Below, one piece after another: positions 25,608 to 34,037 of a DNA stretch of 64,000 bases (within the stretch, counting starts at the first letter, position 1; every line of letters begins with the position of its first letter). Source of the DNA: Rhizobium sophoriradicis (GTDB lineage Bacteria; Pseudomonadota; Alphaproteobacteria; Rhizobiales; Rhizobiaceae); contig NZ_RQIH01000002.1 in assembly GCF_003939025.1 (NCBI RefSeq), positions 248,001 through 312,000 on the forward strand, in the 5' to 3' direction. Under the pieces are notes generated by a model. The model saw nothing but the letters and a program-made list of their open reading frames with translations. It was not told the DNA's origin and ran no database searches. The translations under genes were made by a program, and so were the position numbers.

Positions 25608-25901
25608 ATGCCAGAAGCTCGGTTCGAGCCGGTTTTTCTTCGCCGTCAGCATTTCGTCGCTGAGATCACGAGTCTCGACGAAATCATGGATTTTCTGGAC
25701 GAATGGCCGCAGGACAAGCGAGGCCTGGCATATGACACGCTTCTGAAGGCGTGCAGAGATACGGCGAGCGGCCGCTTCCCGTTGAACGCGGCGAGGGAGA
25801 ATTTCCGCCGCTTCCTAAAAATGTCGGGCGTGCTTGCAAAAGGCGAGGGCGCGCCAAAATTCGAGCAGCTGATGAACGATCGAACGATCGGCGCTGCTTG
25901 A
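25608..25901 (+). CDS. DUF982 protein, first copy
   Basis: This 97-residue protein has the DUF982 layout: a beta-strand start (FEPVFL), LDEIMDFLDEWPQDKRGLAYDTLLKACRD-type core (WP followed by a long amphipathic helix with Ala-Cys) and an AARENFRRFLKMSGVL C-terminal helix. DUF982 proteins are abundant in Rhizobiaceae and of unknown function. GGGAGG lies just ahead of the ATG. The 230 bases upstream are unusually AT-rich for this genome, which may reflect a promoter. Confidence 0.8.
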   Translation: MPEARFEPVFLRRQHFVAEITSLDEIMDFLDEWPQDKRGLAYDTLLKACRDTASGRFPLNAARENFRRFLKMSGVLAKGEGAPKFEQLMNDRTIGAA

Positions 25902-26005
25902 TCTGATTGAGACAGGCGACGGATAAGGGCGCTGCCACGGCCGCATCGAGGCGGGTTCGGCCACCGCGAGAAATCGGCGGCGTGCTTGTCATGGCGCGTG
26001 GCGAC

Positions 26006-26050
26006 GCGCACCGACCCGAAAATCGGGATGGTTTTTTCGGGTCGGTGCGC
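26006..26050. terminator. Bidirectional terminator between convergent genes
   Basis: GCGCACCGACCCGAAAA at 26006-26022 pairs perfectly over 17 bp with 26034-26050, leaving an 11-base loop. The A/T ends of the arms supply a U-tract in either direction. The right arm touches the stop codon of the minus-strand cyclase gene, and the left side is about 105 bases after the DUF982 stop. Confidence 0.75.
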
Positions 26051-26886
26051 TAGCTCACCTGCCGGCGGGCGTTGGCCCAGTCGCATCGGAAGGCCAGCAC
26101 GGGCTTGGCAAATCCCTTGAGACGGCGGCGTGTCGCGTGGGCGAAGAGATCGGCGGCGCCGTATTCCCGGAAAATATTCTCCGAGACGAGGATCTGGTCG
26201 CTGGCGGCTGCCGCGCAGAGGCGGGCCGCCAGCTGCACGGTCGAGCCGAAGAGGTCGTTGCTGTCCTCGACCGGCTCGCCGCAATCGATCCCGATGCGGA
26301 TATGGATCGGCTGGGCATTGTTGCCGCTGTTGTAATGCTGGAATTCCTGCTGGATCGCCATGGCGCATTCGACGGCTGCCGTTGTCGCCGAGAAGGCCGC
26401 CATGATGCCGTCGCCGGTATGCTTGACTTCGCGGCCTGAATTCTTGCCGAGGCATCGGCGCACGATTGCGTCATGCGCCCTGACCAGCTCTGTCCCCATA
26501 CGGTCTCCAAGGCGCGCCGTCATCTCGGTCGAGCCGACGATATCGGTAAAAAGGATCGCCCGGTGGCCTGGATCCATTTGTGGCGACGACTGGCCGGGCG
26601 CCGGATCAGGGTCATTGATGCGGCCGAGAAAGGCCTCCACCGCCGACAGCGCCACCTCGACGATCTCATTGGCGACAAAGCCGTGCGCCTCGCGATGCAC
26701 GCATTGGACGGTTGCCATATCGGGCGCATCCACCAGGCAGAAGGCCGTCCCTCGCCGCTCGTCGAACCAGTAGGTGAGGAACTTGACGCCGTATCGATCC
26801 TGAATGTCGATATCCATGCGATGTGCCTGGGCAACCTCGGCGGGCGAGGTACCTTCGAGAAAGTGCCGATCCATGAAGATGGGCAT
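26050..26886 (-). CDS. DUF4242 + class III adenylate cyclase fusion
   Basis: GGGAGGACGCGCG sets the start at ATG 26886, giving 278 residues. Residues 1-85 match DUF4242 (MPIFMDRHFLEG ... TYWFDERRGTAFCLVDAPD), a small ferredoxin-like domain. Residues 110-270 are a nucleotide cyclase with metal site AILFTDIVGST and KHTGDGIMAAF. The usual catalytic VNxAxR motif reads VQLAARL, so Gln replaces Asn. It probably makes cAMP in response to whatever DUF4242 binds. It is the second class III cyclase in this window and of a different architecture from the first. Confidence 0.85.
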   Translation of the reverse strand: MPIFMDRHFLEGTSPAEVAQAHRMDIDIQDRYGVKFLTYWFDERRGTAFCLVDAPDMATVQCVHREAHGFVANEIVEVALSAVEAFLGRINDPDPAPGQSSPQMDPGHRAILFTDIVGSTEMTARLGDRMGTELVRAHDAIVRRCLGKNSGREVKHTGDGIMAAFSATTAAVECAMAIQQEFQHYNSGNNAQPIHIRIGIDCGEPVEDSNDLFGSTVQLAARLCAAAASDQILVSENIFREYGAADLFAHATRRRLKGFAKPVLAFRCDWANARRQVS

Positions 26887-27303
26887 CGCGCGTCCTCCCA
26901 GATCCGCCGCGTGCAAGAGGCGGGCATTGTACGATCTGGATATCTCCCCGTCCACCTTCGGGATTATCGACGTTGCATTGTTGCGCTGCGTTGCTTCCGC
27001 AAAAGCAACGCGTTGCTGCATCGTCGGTAGAATAATCAAGAAAATAGCCAGTTTTAACGAGTAGGCCTGGCGCGCTAAGTCTGATATTTACCATAGTCTG
27101 TCGTTTATTGACTGATGGCAGGGTTTCCGGACCCCCTCGAGAGGCTGCAGGCGTTTCCTGTCTCAAGCCTAGCCCGCCGGATCCTGGATGGAGAGACATG
27201 TTTATCGCGGCCATGATTGGCCAGGATCGAAAAGCCGCCGCCAACGGCACGCAAATTGCTTATTATCGATTAGCTCGCCGAAATCAGGAAAAGCTGTAGC
27301 AAA
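26887..27303. other. Gap with GTTGC-rich hairpin upstream of the cyclase
   Basis: About 415 bases without a convincing gene. Upstream of the cyclase start, CGTTGCTT (26989-26996) and AAGCAACG (27003-27010) form an 8-bp hairpin with a six-base loop. GTTGC recurs four times within about 50 bases (26970-27016). This could be a leader structure or an operator. Confidence 0.45.
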
Positions 27304-27561
27304 GTGAGACAGAGGGCACATTTTCGACCGGTCGGCCTGGCCTCGATTCGGCTCGGGCACTATGCGGTTATTAACTCTGTGTGGGATGCCGCGCGCACGC
27401 TCCTCCATGACTGGCCGGTGGACGACGGCGAGGAATATTTCGAAGCCGTCAAAGCCTGCCTGGATGCGATCATCGGCGATCTGCCGCCGGATCATGTGCG
27501 GGCCGCCTTCGTCAGGGCTGCTCAGGAGGCGGGCATCGCCGTCATAGAAGCCGCCGACTGA
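27304..27561 (+). CDS. DUF982 protein, second copy
   Basis: This 85-residue frame begins with GTG at 27304 (weak ribosome site, so the start is uncertain). It shows the DUF982 core clearly: HDWPVDDGEEYFEAVKACLDAI-like middle (WP, then Ala-Cys helix) and VRAAFVRAAQEAGIAVI at the end, closer to the family consensus than the copy at 25608. The function is unknown. The two DUF982 genes flank the DUF4242-cyclase gene. Confidence 0.75.
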   Translation: MRQRAHFRPVGLASIRLGHYAVINSVWDAARTLLHDWPVDDGEEYFEAVKACLDAIIGDLPPDHVRAAFVRAAQEAGIAVIEAAD

Positions 27562-27620
27562 ACAGCGGTCGCATCTCGATCTCTGTTTTCTCCCGTTTCC
27601 ACGAGAAGGTCGCGCCGCAC

Positions 27621-27648
27621 TTGACTTCTGCGGGTCAGGGTCTAAATT
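27621..27648 (+). promoter_or_regulatory. Sigma-70-type promoter of the small paired genes
   Basis: TTGACT at 27621-27626 and TAAATT at 27643-27648 are 16 bases apart. The transcript would start near 27655, about 20 bases before the first coding start. Confidence 0.55.
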
Positions 27649-27677
27649 AGAACAAAACAGGAACACTGGAGATGGTC

Positions 27678-27848
27678 ATGACACATACGGAACAGGTGAT
27701 CGCCAACGCCCTGGCCCTCGTTGAAGCCTCCCGCGCGGCCCGCGAACGGGATCAGCAGCGTCGCGCTGCCTGGCAGAAAAAGGTCGAACTCAGCCGGCCG
27801 CTGCCGCCCTTGCCGCGGCCGGTCCAATTGCCGCTGGCGTTGAACTGA
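27678..27848 (+). CDS. Small hypothetical protein (56 aa), helical and proline-ended
   Basis: GGAG lies six bases before the ATG at 27678, so I prefer it to the ATG at 27672. The 56 residues form one long charged helix (QVIANALALVEASRAARERD) and a proline-rich tail (SRPLPPLPRPVQLPL). Its TGA overlaps the next ATG by one base (TGATG at 27846-27850), a sign of coupled translation. No family recognised. Confidence 0.65.
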   Translation: MTHTEQVIANALALVEASRAARERDQQRRAAWQKKVELSRPLPPLPRPVQLPLALN

Positions 27849-28084
27849 TGCAGCCGGCAAAGTCATTCAGGCTCGATCTCGCTTGCTCCACCCCGGCTTG
27901 GCCTGATCGCGCATGGGAAGTGGAGGCCGTGCTCGCCTGGCATGACGACGATGCCAAGGCGGCGATCCGCACTCTGCTCGACGACTGCAGGCATCTGCGC
28001 CGGCAACTGGCGCTGGCGGAAAGCGTGATGAGCCGCGGGATGGCCCGCGGCTGGACACCGCGATACGAACGCGACACACTCTGA
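27848..28084 (+). CDS. Small hypothetical protein (78 aa), coupled to the preceding gene
   Basis: This 78-residue protein starts at the ATG overlapping the previous stop. It is mostly helical: AWEVEAVLAWHDDDAKAAI, then LLDDCRHLRRQLALAESVMSRG, a likely short coiled coil. No known domain is visible. Expression from the promoter at 27621-27648 together with the 56-residue protein suggests that the pair act together. Confidence 0.65.
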   Translation: MQPAKSFRLDLACSTPAWPDRAWEVEAVLAWHDDDAKAAIRTLLDDCRHLRRQLALAESVMSRGMARGWTPRYERDTL

Positions 28085-28253
28085 AACATGCCTGCCCGTG
28101 ATATCAGTGACGATATCGGTAACGGCGCCGAGGAAGCGCAGGAAGAGGGCGGCTGATCGAAGCCGCAGAGAAGGCAGCGGGCATCCGAGTGATGGTGCAG
28201 GATGTCCGCCACGCCATCTAGGAACGGCAGGATTGGTTCTGACCTGGAAGACT

Positions 28254-28802
28254 CTAGTCGACCGGCGTCACACGGGTCCAAAAGGCGTTGAACGCGACCG
28301 AATCGAAGAAGGCCGAGGCACGGACGATGCGGCCGTCGCGCATGTCGAGAAACCAGGCATAGGTGTTTGCGTAGGGCTCTCCGTCGCGGGCGACGCCGCG
28401 GGCGTCGAAAAAGACGATCACAGTGTCGCCGTCGACATATACGTTGCGGATCGCCGGCTTCAGCGGTGCCTTCATTCGGGCGTTAAACGGGCGGATCACC
28501 TCTCGCAGGAATGCCTCGCGGCTGGGATAGGTCTTCGATGCCAGCGAATAGCCCTCGATTGTCCAGCGGGCGTCGTCGGCGAGGAGGTCGTAAGGACTGC
28601 CTGTACCGGCCGCCCAGGCTTCGAATCCAGCCTCGACGGCTGCCTTGTTGCGGCGTTCGGCTTCAGTGAGAGACTGCGCTGCGGCGCGAGCTTCGAGCCC
28701 GCCCAGAGCAAGGATGGCGGCGGCGACGCCGAGAGTTGCATTGAAGATGCGCTTGGCCAGGGATTGCGGGCGGCAGACGGTTGCCGTTGCAGTGTAGGAC
28801 AT
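28254..28802 (-). CDS. Exported NTF2/SnoaL-like protein
   Basis: TGGAGAAAACC precedes the ATG at 28802, giving 182 residues. A cleavable signal sequence is likely (hydrophobic FNATLGVAAAILALGGLEARA, cut near AAAQS). The rest has the SnoaL/NTF2-like pattern: long N-terminal helix, FEAWAAGTGSPYDLLADDARWTIEG, then IRNVYVDGDTVIVFFDARG strands. Such folds bind or transform small hydrophobic molecules. It is the last gene of a minus-strand group with an SDR and a GlcG-like protein. Confidence 0.8.
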   Translation of the reverse strand: MSYTATATVCRPQSLAKRIFNATLGVAAAILALGGLEARAAAQSLTEAERRNKAAVEAGFEAWAAGTGSPYDLLADDARWTIEGYSLASKTYPSREAFLREVIRPFNARMKAPLKPAIRNVYVDGDTVIVFFDARGVARDGEPYANTYAWFLDMRDGRIVRASAFFDSVAFNAFWTRVTPVD

Positions 28803-28881
28803 GGTTTTCTCCAGAGGTAAACGAGTGGGGCGACACCCGCTGGCCGGGTGCCGCTTGCGGCGCACGCAGCCGGCAATCTGC

Positions 28882-29685
28882 TTAGATCTGGTTTTCCCAG
28901 GCTCTCAGCTGATGCTCCTTCAGCATGTCCTCGATGACCTTCGGAACGACGTTGCGGAACCTGCCGATATCGGCCGGAACGACTTCGATCATCCGGTCGA
29001 TCATCTCCTTCGGATCCATCTTGCCTTCGGGCGTCGCGAAGAAATCATCGAAGCCCTTTCGCAGATCTGCGCGCTTTGTGAAGTTCTTGCTGTCATCCAG
29101 CCAGCGGAACGGATTGTCCGCCATCGTCTCGTTATAGCCGGTGTAGTAGGCGCCTGGGTTGATCGTCTGGATCTTGATGCCATAAGGGGCGAGTTCCTGC
29201 TGCAGCGCTTCGGCGATCGATTCCAACGCGTGCTTGGTGGAGACATAGGTGCCCCAGTTGGCCGGAGTGAAAAGGCCGCCCATCGAGGAGGTGAACACGA
29301 CTTTGCCCCTCTTGCCTTCGCGCACCCATCTCTGGACGACGCCCTGAGTCAGCACCAGCGGCAGGAAGACGTTGACTTCGTAATTTTTGCGAACAAGTTC
29401 GATCGGGATTTCCCAAACCGGGCCGGCTTCGCCCATGCCGGCATTGTTCCAAAGAACGTCGAAATCCCAGCCCTGCGCCTGCTTGATGTCGTAGGGATCG
29501 GTGAGGTCGAGCCGCTCGACACGGACGTTCTTGAGGCCGAGGGCGGCGACCTCCTCACGCAGTGGCGTAACCTGCGAGGAAACCTGCGTGGTCGCGATGA
29601 TGCTGTGGCCGTTCCTGGCCATGCCGATGGCCGCACCCTTGCCGAAGCCGGAGCCTGCGCCAGTGATCAAAATGGTCTTGCTCAT
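28882..29685 (-). CDS. Short-chain dehydrogenase/reductase
   Basis: This 267-residue SDR has the cofactor motif TGAGSGFGKG near the N-terminus, the NNAGMGE structural motif near residue 88, active-site Ser in VFTSSMGG and YVSTK with the catalytic Tyr and Lys. The loop after strand 2 lacks a conserved acidic residue, so NADPH is as possible as NADH. The substrate is unknown. It is encoded between the GlcG-like and NTF2-like genes with short gaps, so one operon is likely. Confidence 0.88.
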   Translation of the reverse strand: MSKTILITGAGSGFGKGAAIGMARNGHSIIATTQVSSQVTPLREEVAALGLKNVRVERLDLTDPYDIKQAQGWDFDVLWNNAGMGEAGPVWEIPIELVRKNYEVNVFLPLVLTQGVVQRWVREGKRGKVVFTSSMGGLFTPANWGTYVSTKHALESIAEALQQELAPYGIKIQTINPGAYYTGYNETMADNPFRWLDDSKNFTKRADLRKGFDDFFATPEGKMDPKEMIDRMIEVVPADIGRFRNVVPKVIEDMLKEHQLRAWENQI

Positions 29686-29738
29686 GAGACATTCCTTTCG
29701 ATGGTTTCGGGTTGGTGGAAATCAGGTCTTGGCACAGC

Positions 29739-30137
29739 TCACGCGACGGCCGCAGCCGCTGCCTGCGCGATTTCGAGATCCTGTGGAACCGCTCCGCCGG
29801 AAACGCCAACGGCGCCGATCACCGTGCCGTCGCGGGCAAAGAGCGAGATGCCGCCGGCAAAGGGAGTTAGGCCGCCATTGGACAATTCGAGGCCATGGGC
29901 GGGAGCGCCGGGCTTGCAATATTCCCAGACGGCCTCGCTTGTCGTTTGAAACAATACGGCCGTTCGCGCTTTGCCCATAGCGAGGTCGATCGAGCCGAGC
30001 ACTGCGCCGTCCATTCGGCTGAACGCCTTGAGATGCGCTCCGGCGTCCAAGACCGTGATATTGACTGGCACACCGATCTCATTGGCCCGCGCCTCACCTG
30101 CGGCGATGACCCTGCGAGTGTCGTCAATGGTAATCAT
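29739..30137 (-). CDS. GlcG/HbpS-family (DUF336) protein
   Basis: This 132-residue protein matches the GlcG/HbpS fold: MITIDDTRRVIAAGEARANE, VPVNITVLDAGAHLKAFSRMDGA, GLTPFAGGISLF and GAVGVSGG. The family includes a haem-degradation sensor and enzymes or binding proteins of glycolate and dehalogenation pathways. No signal peptide is present here, so the protein is cytoplasmic. AGGAG lies just before the ATG. It is first in the GlcG-SDR-NTF2 group and follows the AraC regulator on the same strand. Confidence 0.85.
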   Translation of the reverse strand: MITIDDTRRVIAAGEARANEIGVPVNITVLDAGAHLKAFSRMDGAVLGSIDLAMGKARTAVLFQTTSEAVWEYCKPGAPAHGLELSNGGLTPFAGGISLFARDGTVIGAVGVSGGAVPQDLEIAQAAAAAVA

Positions 30138-30307
30138 CTCCTGTCTCCTCTTTTCGTTCGGGCGCTAGCGCTCCCCGCGCGATGAGACAGGTGTATAGGC
30201 GGAACCGCTCTGCAGTATTTTCAGCTCTTGCTGCGCTATGCTCAAATCTTGCTCTCCGGCTTGCCGGCATACGCGAACGGAGAACTATGTCCGATAGGCG
30301 GAACCCG

Positions 30308-31195
30308 CTAACCGGTGATGAGCGAGCGGTATTGGCCGGGCGTCAAGCCGGTCATCTTGCGGAAGACCCGGGTGAAATTCGCCTGCGAGCCGAAGCCGGT
30401 GTCGAGCGCGATCTCCACCAGCGAGGACCGTGCGAGCCGCAGCTTTTCCTTGGCCGCTTCGATCCGTCGCTCGGTGACGTAGCGATGCGGCGTCAGGCCG
30501 GTAGCCTTGCGAAACATGCGGGCAAAATGAAAGGGGCTGAGGCAAGCCTCCGCCGCAAGGTCATCCAGCGAGATTTCTGCCGCGATGCGGGCTTCAATGA
30601 AATCGAAGACGCGTTGCAGCCTTTTTCGGTCGACATTCGGCGCCCGTGCGGCGGGTTGCCAGCGAACGGGTGAATAGGTGCCGAGCAGGTGCGCCGCCAG
30701 CGCCATCTGAAGTCCGTCGAGGAAGAGTCGGTCAGTAGGCTCGAGGCGTCTGTTCAACAAACCCCGAAAGAGCTGACCGATCTGCAGCACCGTAGGATCA
30801 GGGACGCCTCCTGCATAGGCAAGCTGCACCTTGGCCGGGTCAATGTCGAAGTTTGAAAGCGCGCTCTCACCGACGAGCGACGGCGGTAGGAAGATGTGCA
30901 GGGACTCGGGCATGGTACCCACAATTTCTACGCCGCTCTCATGCACACCCGCCGGACATACCCAAGCGACACCGGGGCGAGCGATCGCCTCCCGCCTGTG
31001 GCCGTCACCGGTCCACCTGATCTTCGACTGACCCGAGAGCAGGACGGCTATTTCCGTGCATTCGAGTGTCAGGTCGACCTGCCAGCCCGGATCGAAATGC
31101 CTGAGTTCGACCTGCAGCGATGAGCAGTCAACAAGCCCGCCCACCCGCTCGCTGGTCCGATACTTTTTGTCCCCTTGCGATTCCACGAAAGTCAT
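30308..31195 (-). CDS. AraC-family transcriptional regulator
   Basis: This 295-residue protein has an N-terminal effector-binding region of cupin type (about residues 20-170) and C-terminal double HTH: ISLDDLAAEACLSPFHFARMF, then FRKATGLTPHRYVTERR and IALDTGFGSQANFTRVFRK. It is the obvious candidate regulator of the GlcG-SDR-NTF2 genes 170 bases downstream on the same strand. The ligand is unknown. Confidence 0.9.
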   Translation of the reverse strand: MTFVESQGDKKYRTSERVGGLVDCSSLQVELRHFDPGWQVDLTLECTEIAVLLSGQSKIRWTGDGHRREAIARPGVAWVCPAGVHESGVEIVGTMPESLHIFLPPSLVGESALSNFDIDPAKVQLAYAGGVPDPTVLQIGQLFRGLLNRRLEPTDRLFLDGLQMALAAHLLGTYSPVRWQPAARAPNVDRKRLQRVFDFIEARIAAEISLDDLAAEACLSPFHFARMFRKATGLTPHRYVTERRIEAAKEKLRLARSSLVEIALDTGFGSQANFTRVFRKMTGLTPGQYRSLITG

Positions 31196-31561
31196 GTCGC
31201 ATCCACGCCGTGAAGATAGGAGAAAAGTTCGAATTGTTCAGTCTCGGCGGGCCGATTACGCTGCCGTCAATCTGCAATCATCTTTGATCTATTAAATGGA
31301 TAGCCAGGCGCGCCGCATTGCCGTCCGGGGGCGGGTATTGCGATGAGGATTTTTCGCTAAATTTCAGGGGAGCGCAAGTCTCATGACACGAAGCGATACC
31401 GCACCCCTTGTTGCGGCTTCCGAATGTGTCGGACGAAAGTCCGCCAAAGTCGCAGCTATTCAAAGCGAAGTTGAGGCAATGAATTCGCGGCAGCCTTGCG
31501 CCGGCGCGTCCGCAATGGTTTGGTAGCGTCCTGCATTCGCAACACTTTCCGGTGATTCCCG
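31196..31561. other. Non-coding gap, no feature recognised
   Basis: About 365 bases between the divergent AraC-type and DUF2938 genes. I see no gene with a ribosome site, no long inverted repeat and no clear promoter. Confidence 0.5.
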
Positions 31562-32041
31562 ATGTTCGATATTCTATTGCGCGGCCTGGCGATCGGCGCC
31601 GGCGCAACCATCCTCATGGATCTCTGGGCGATCGTGCTTACCAAGGTCTTCGGCCAGACACCGGCCAATTGGGCGCCGGTCGGCCGCTGGTTCTGGCATC
31701 TTCGCCGCGGCAAGGTCTTTCATGACAACATCGCCGATGCCGAACCTTATGCCGGGGAATTGGCGCTCGGCTGGATCAGCCACTACGCCGTCGGCATTCT
31801 CTATGGCGTGATCTTCGCGATCATCATGGGGCAGGGTTGGCTCGCTACACCGACATTTCTCCCCGCCTGGATTTTCGGCATCATCACCGTCGGGGCAGGG
31901 TGGTTCCTGCTGCTGCCCGGCCTCGGTCTCGGCTGGGCGGCTTCCAAACATCCGAAGCCGATGAAAGTCCGGTGCTTCAACCTGCTTGCGCATACGGTGT
32001 TTGCGCTGGGGCTATTTGGGACGGCGTTGATTCTGCGCTGA
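31562..32041 (+). CDS. DUF2938 integral membrane protein
   Basis: This 159-residue protein has four predicted spans. It matches DUF2938: LLRGLAIGAGATILMDLWA at the start, then VGRWFWHLRRGKVFHDNI, GWISHYAVGILYGVIFA and a C-terminal LLPGLGLGWAASK segment with conserved prolines. The function is unknown; the protein stands alone. A large inverted-repeat element begins 13 bases after its stop. Confidence 0.85.
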   Translation: MFDILLRGLAIGAGATILMDLWAIVLTKVFGQTPANWAPVGRWFWHLRRGKVFHDNIADAEPYAGELALGWISHYAVGILYGVIFAIIMGQGWLATPTFLPAWIFGIITVGAGWFLLLPGLGLGWAASKHPKPMKVRCFNLLAHTVFALGLFGTALILR

Positions 32042-32053
32042 GATTGCCAAAAA

Positions 32054-32204
32054 CCCCTCCCCACAAGGGGGAGGGACTATGCTGTGGCGTCCGGCGGCGA
32101 CCGAACGCAGAGGTCTTGCTGGCTGTTACCGTTCGACGGATTGATACAGTAGAGTTTATGTTAAGCGGTGCGGCGTCTTAGTCCCTCCCCCTTGTGGGGA
32201 GGGG
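32054..32204. repeat. Perfect 26-bp inverted repeat with 99-base spacer
   Basis: Bases 32054-32079 are exactly complementary to 32179-32204. Each arm itself carries CCCCTCCCC-ACAA-GGGGGAGGG, a smaller hairpin. The element fills the gap between convergent DUF2938 and ThuA-like genes. It resembles the dispersed palindromic elements of rhizobia and may terminate transcription from both sides. Confidence 0.8.
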
Positions 32205-32244
32205 TTGGGGAGGGGTCTTTTGGTTCCCCGCGAAAGGCCCTATC

Positions 32245-32886
<642 letters not shown>

Positions 32887-32903
32887 AGTCATTCCTCCTG
32901 AAA

Positions 32904-34004
32904 TTATTTCGCCAGCCGTCCGTCGATGATGGAATCCGACAAGGGGGCAGGGCGCTCCGTCACCGTGGTGATGGTGACCGTCCGGCCGGTTTTGGCGGCG
33001 GTGTGGAAAGCTTCCATGACTTCGAGCACATGCAGCGCCAGGTCGCCATTGGCGCGATGTGGCCGGTTGGAGCGGATTGCATGCGCCATGTCGGCGACGC
33101 CAAGCGACCGGTAATTGCCCTCGGCATAGGGTGATGTGACCGGCTGATCCTCGAATGCGGCGCCCTTCTTCAGATATTCCACCGGGCCGCCAAATTTGTT
33201 CGGATCGGGAACGATCAACGTTCCTTCGGTGCCGTAGACTTCGAGCGGCACATGCTTGTGACCGGCGACATCGAAGCTCATGGCGATCTGGACAACGGCG
33301 CCGTTCTCAAAAGCCATCATGCCGGCAACATGGGTCGGCACATGGACTGGAATGCGTTCGCCGTTGCGCGGCGCGCTTGATATCAGCCGTTCTGACCGCG
33401 GCGTCGTCGCAAAGCCGGAGACTTGAGCAACCGGCCCGAGAAGATTGACGAGATCGGTGATGTAATAGGGACCCATGTCGAGCATCGGCCCGCCACCGAC
33501 TTCGTAATAGAAGGCCGGGTTCGGATGCCAGCGCTCATGGCCGGGGCACATGAAGGTGGCCGAACCGCCGACCGGCTGGCCGATGGCGCCCTGGTCGATC
33601 AGGGCCCGCGCCGTCTGATGGCCGCCGCCGAGGAAGGTGTCGGGCGCCGCGCCGATGCGCAGATTGCGGGCGCGCGCCGCTTCGGCCAATTTTTTCCCTT
33701 CCGCGAAATTAATCCCGAGCGGCTTTTCCGAATAGGTGTGTTTGCCGGCTTCGAGCGCCTGCAGCGCGACAGCGACATGGGCTTTCGGGATCGTCAGATT
33801 GACGATGATCTCGACCTTGGGGTCGGCGAAAAGCTCCTCGACCGACCTGGCGGGAACGTTGAATTCGCGTGCCTTGGCTTCCGCCAGTTCCCGGTTGAGA
33901 TCGGCGACGCCGCGGATGTCGAGAATAGGAAATGACGCCATTGCCGTGAGATAGGCGCCCGAAATATTGCCGCATCCGATGATGCCGATACCGACTTTAT
34001 CCAT
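32904..34004 (-). CDS. Gfo/Idh/MocA sugar dehydrogenase (ThuB-like)
   Basis: GGAGGAG three bases before the ATG at 34004 sets the start; 366 residues. The Rossmann motif is GIIGCGNISGAYL and the catalytic-lysine segment is YSEKPLGI, with HQTARALIDQGAIG typical of the family. It likely oxidises or reduces a sugar or glycoside using NAD(P). Its pairing with a ThuA protein suggests 3-keto-glycoside chemistry, by analogy with S. meliloti ThuAB. It is co-transcribed with the ROK regulator upstream (33-base gap). Confidence 0.88.
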   Translation of the reverse strand: MDKVGIGIIGCGNISGAYLTAMASFPILDIRGVADLNRELAEAKAREFNVPARSVEELFADPKVEIIVNLTIPKAHVAVALQALEAGKHTYSEKPLGINFAEGKKLAEAARARNLRIGAAPDTFLGGGHQTARALIDQGAIGQPVGGSATFMCPGHERWHPNPAFYYEVGGGPMLDMGPYYITDLVNLLGPVAQVSGFATTPRSERLISSAPRNGERIPVHVPTHVAGMMAFENGAVVQIAMSFDVAGHKHVPLEVYGTEGTLIVPDPNKFGGPVEYLKKGAAFEDQPVTSPYAEGNYRSLGVADMAHAIRSNRPHRANGDLALHVLEVMEAFHTAAKTGRTVTITTVTERPAPLSDSIIDGRLAK

Positions 34005-34037
34005 AAACTCCTCCATTCATTGTGATTTTGTCGCTAG

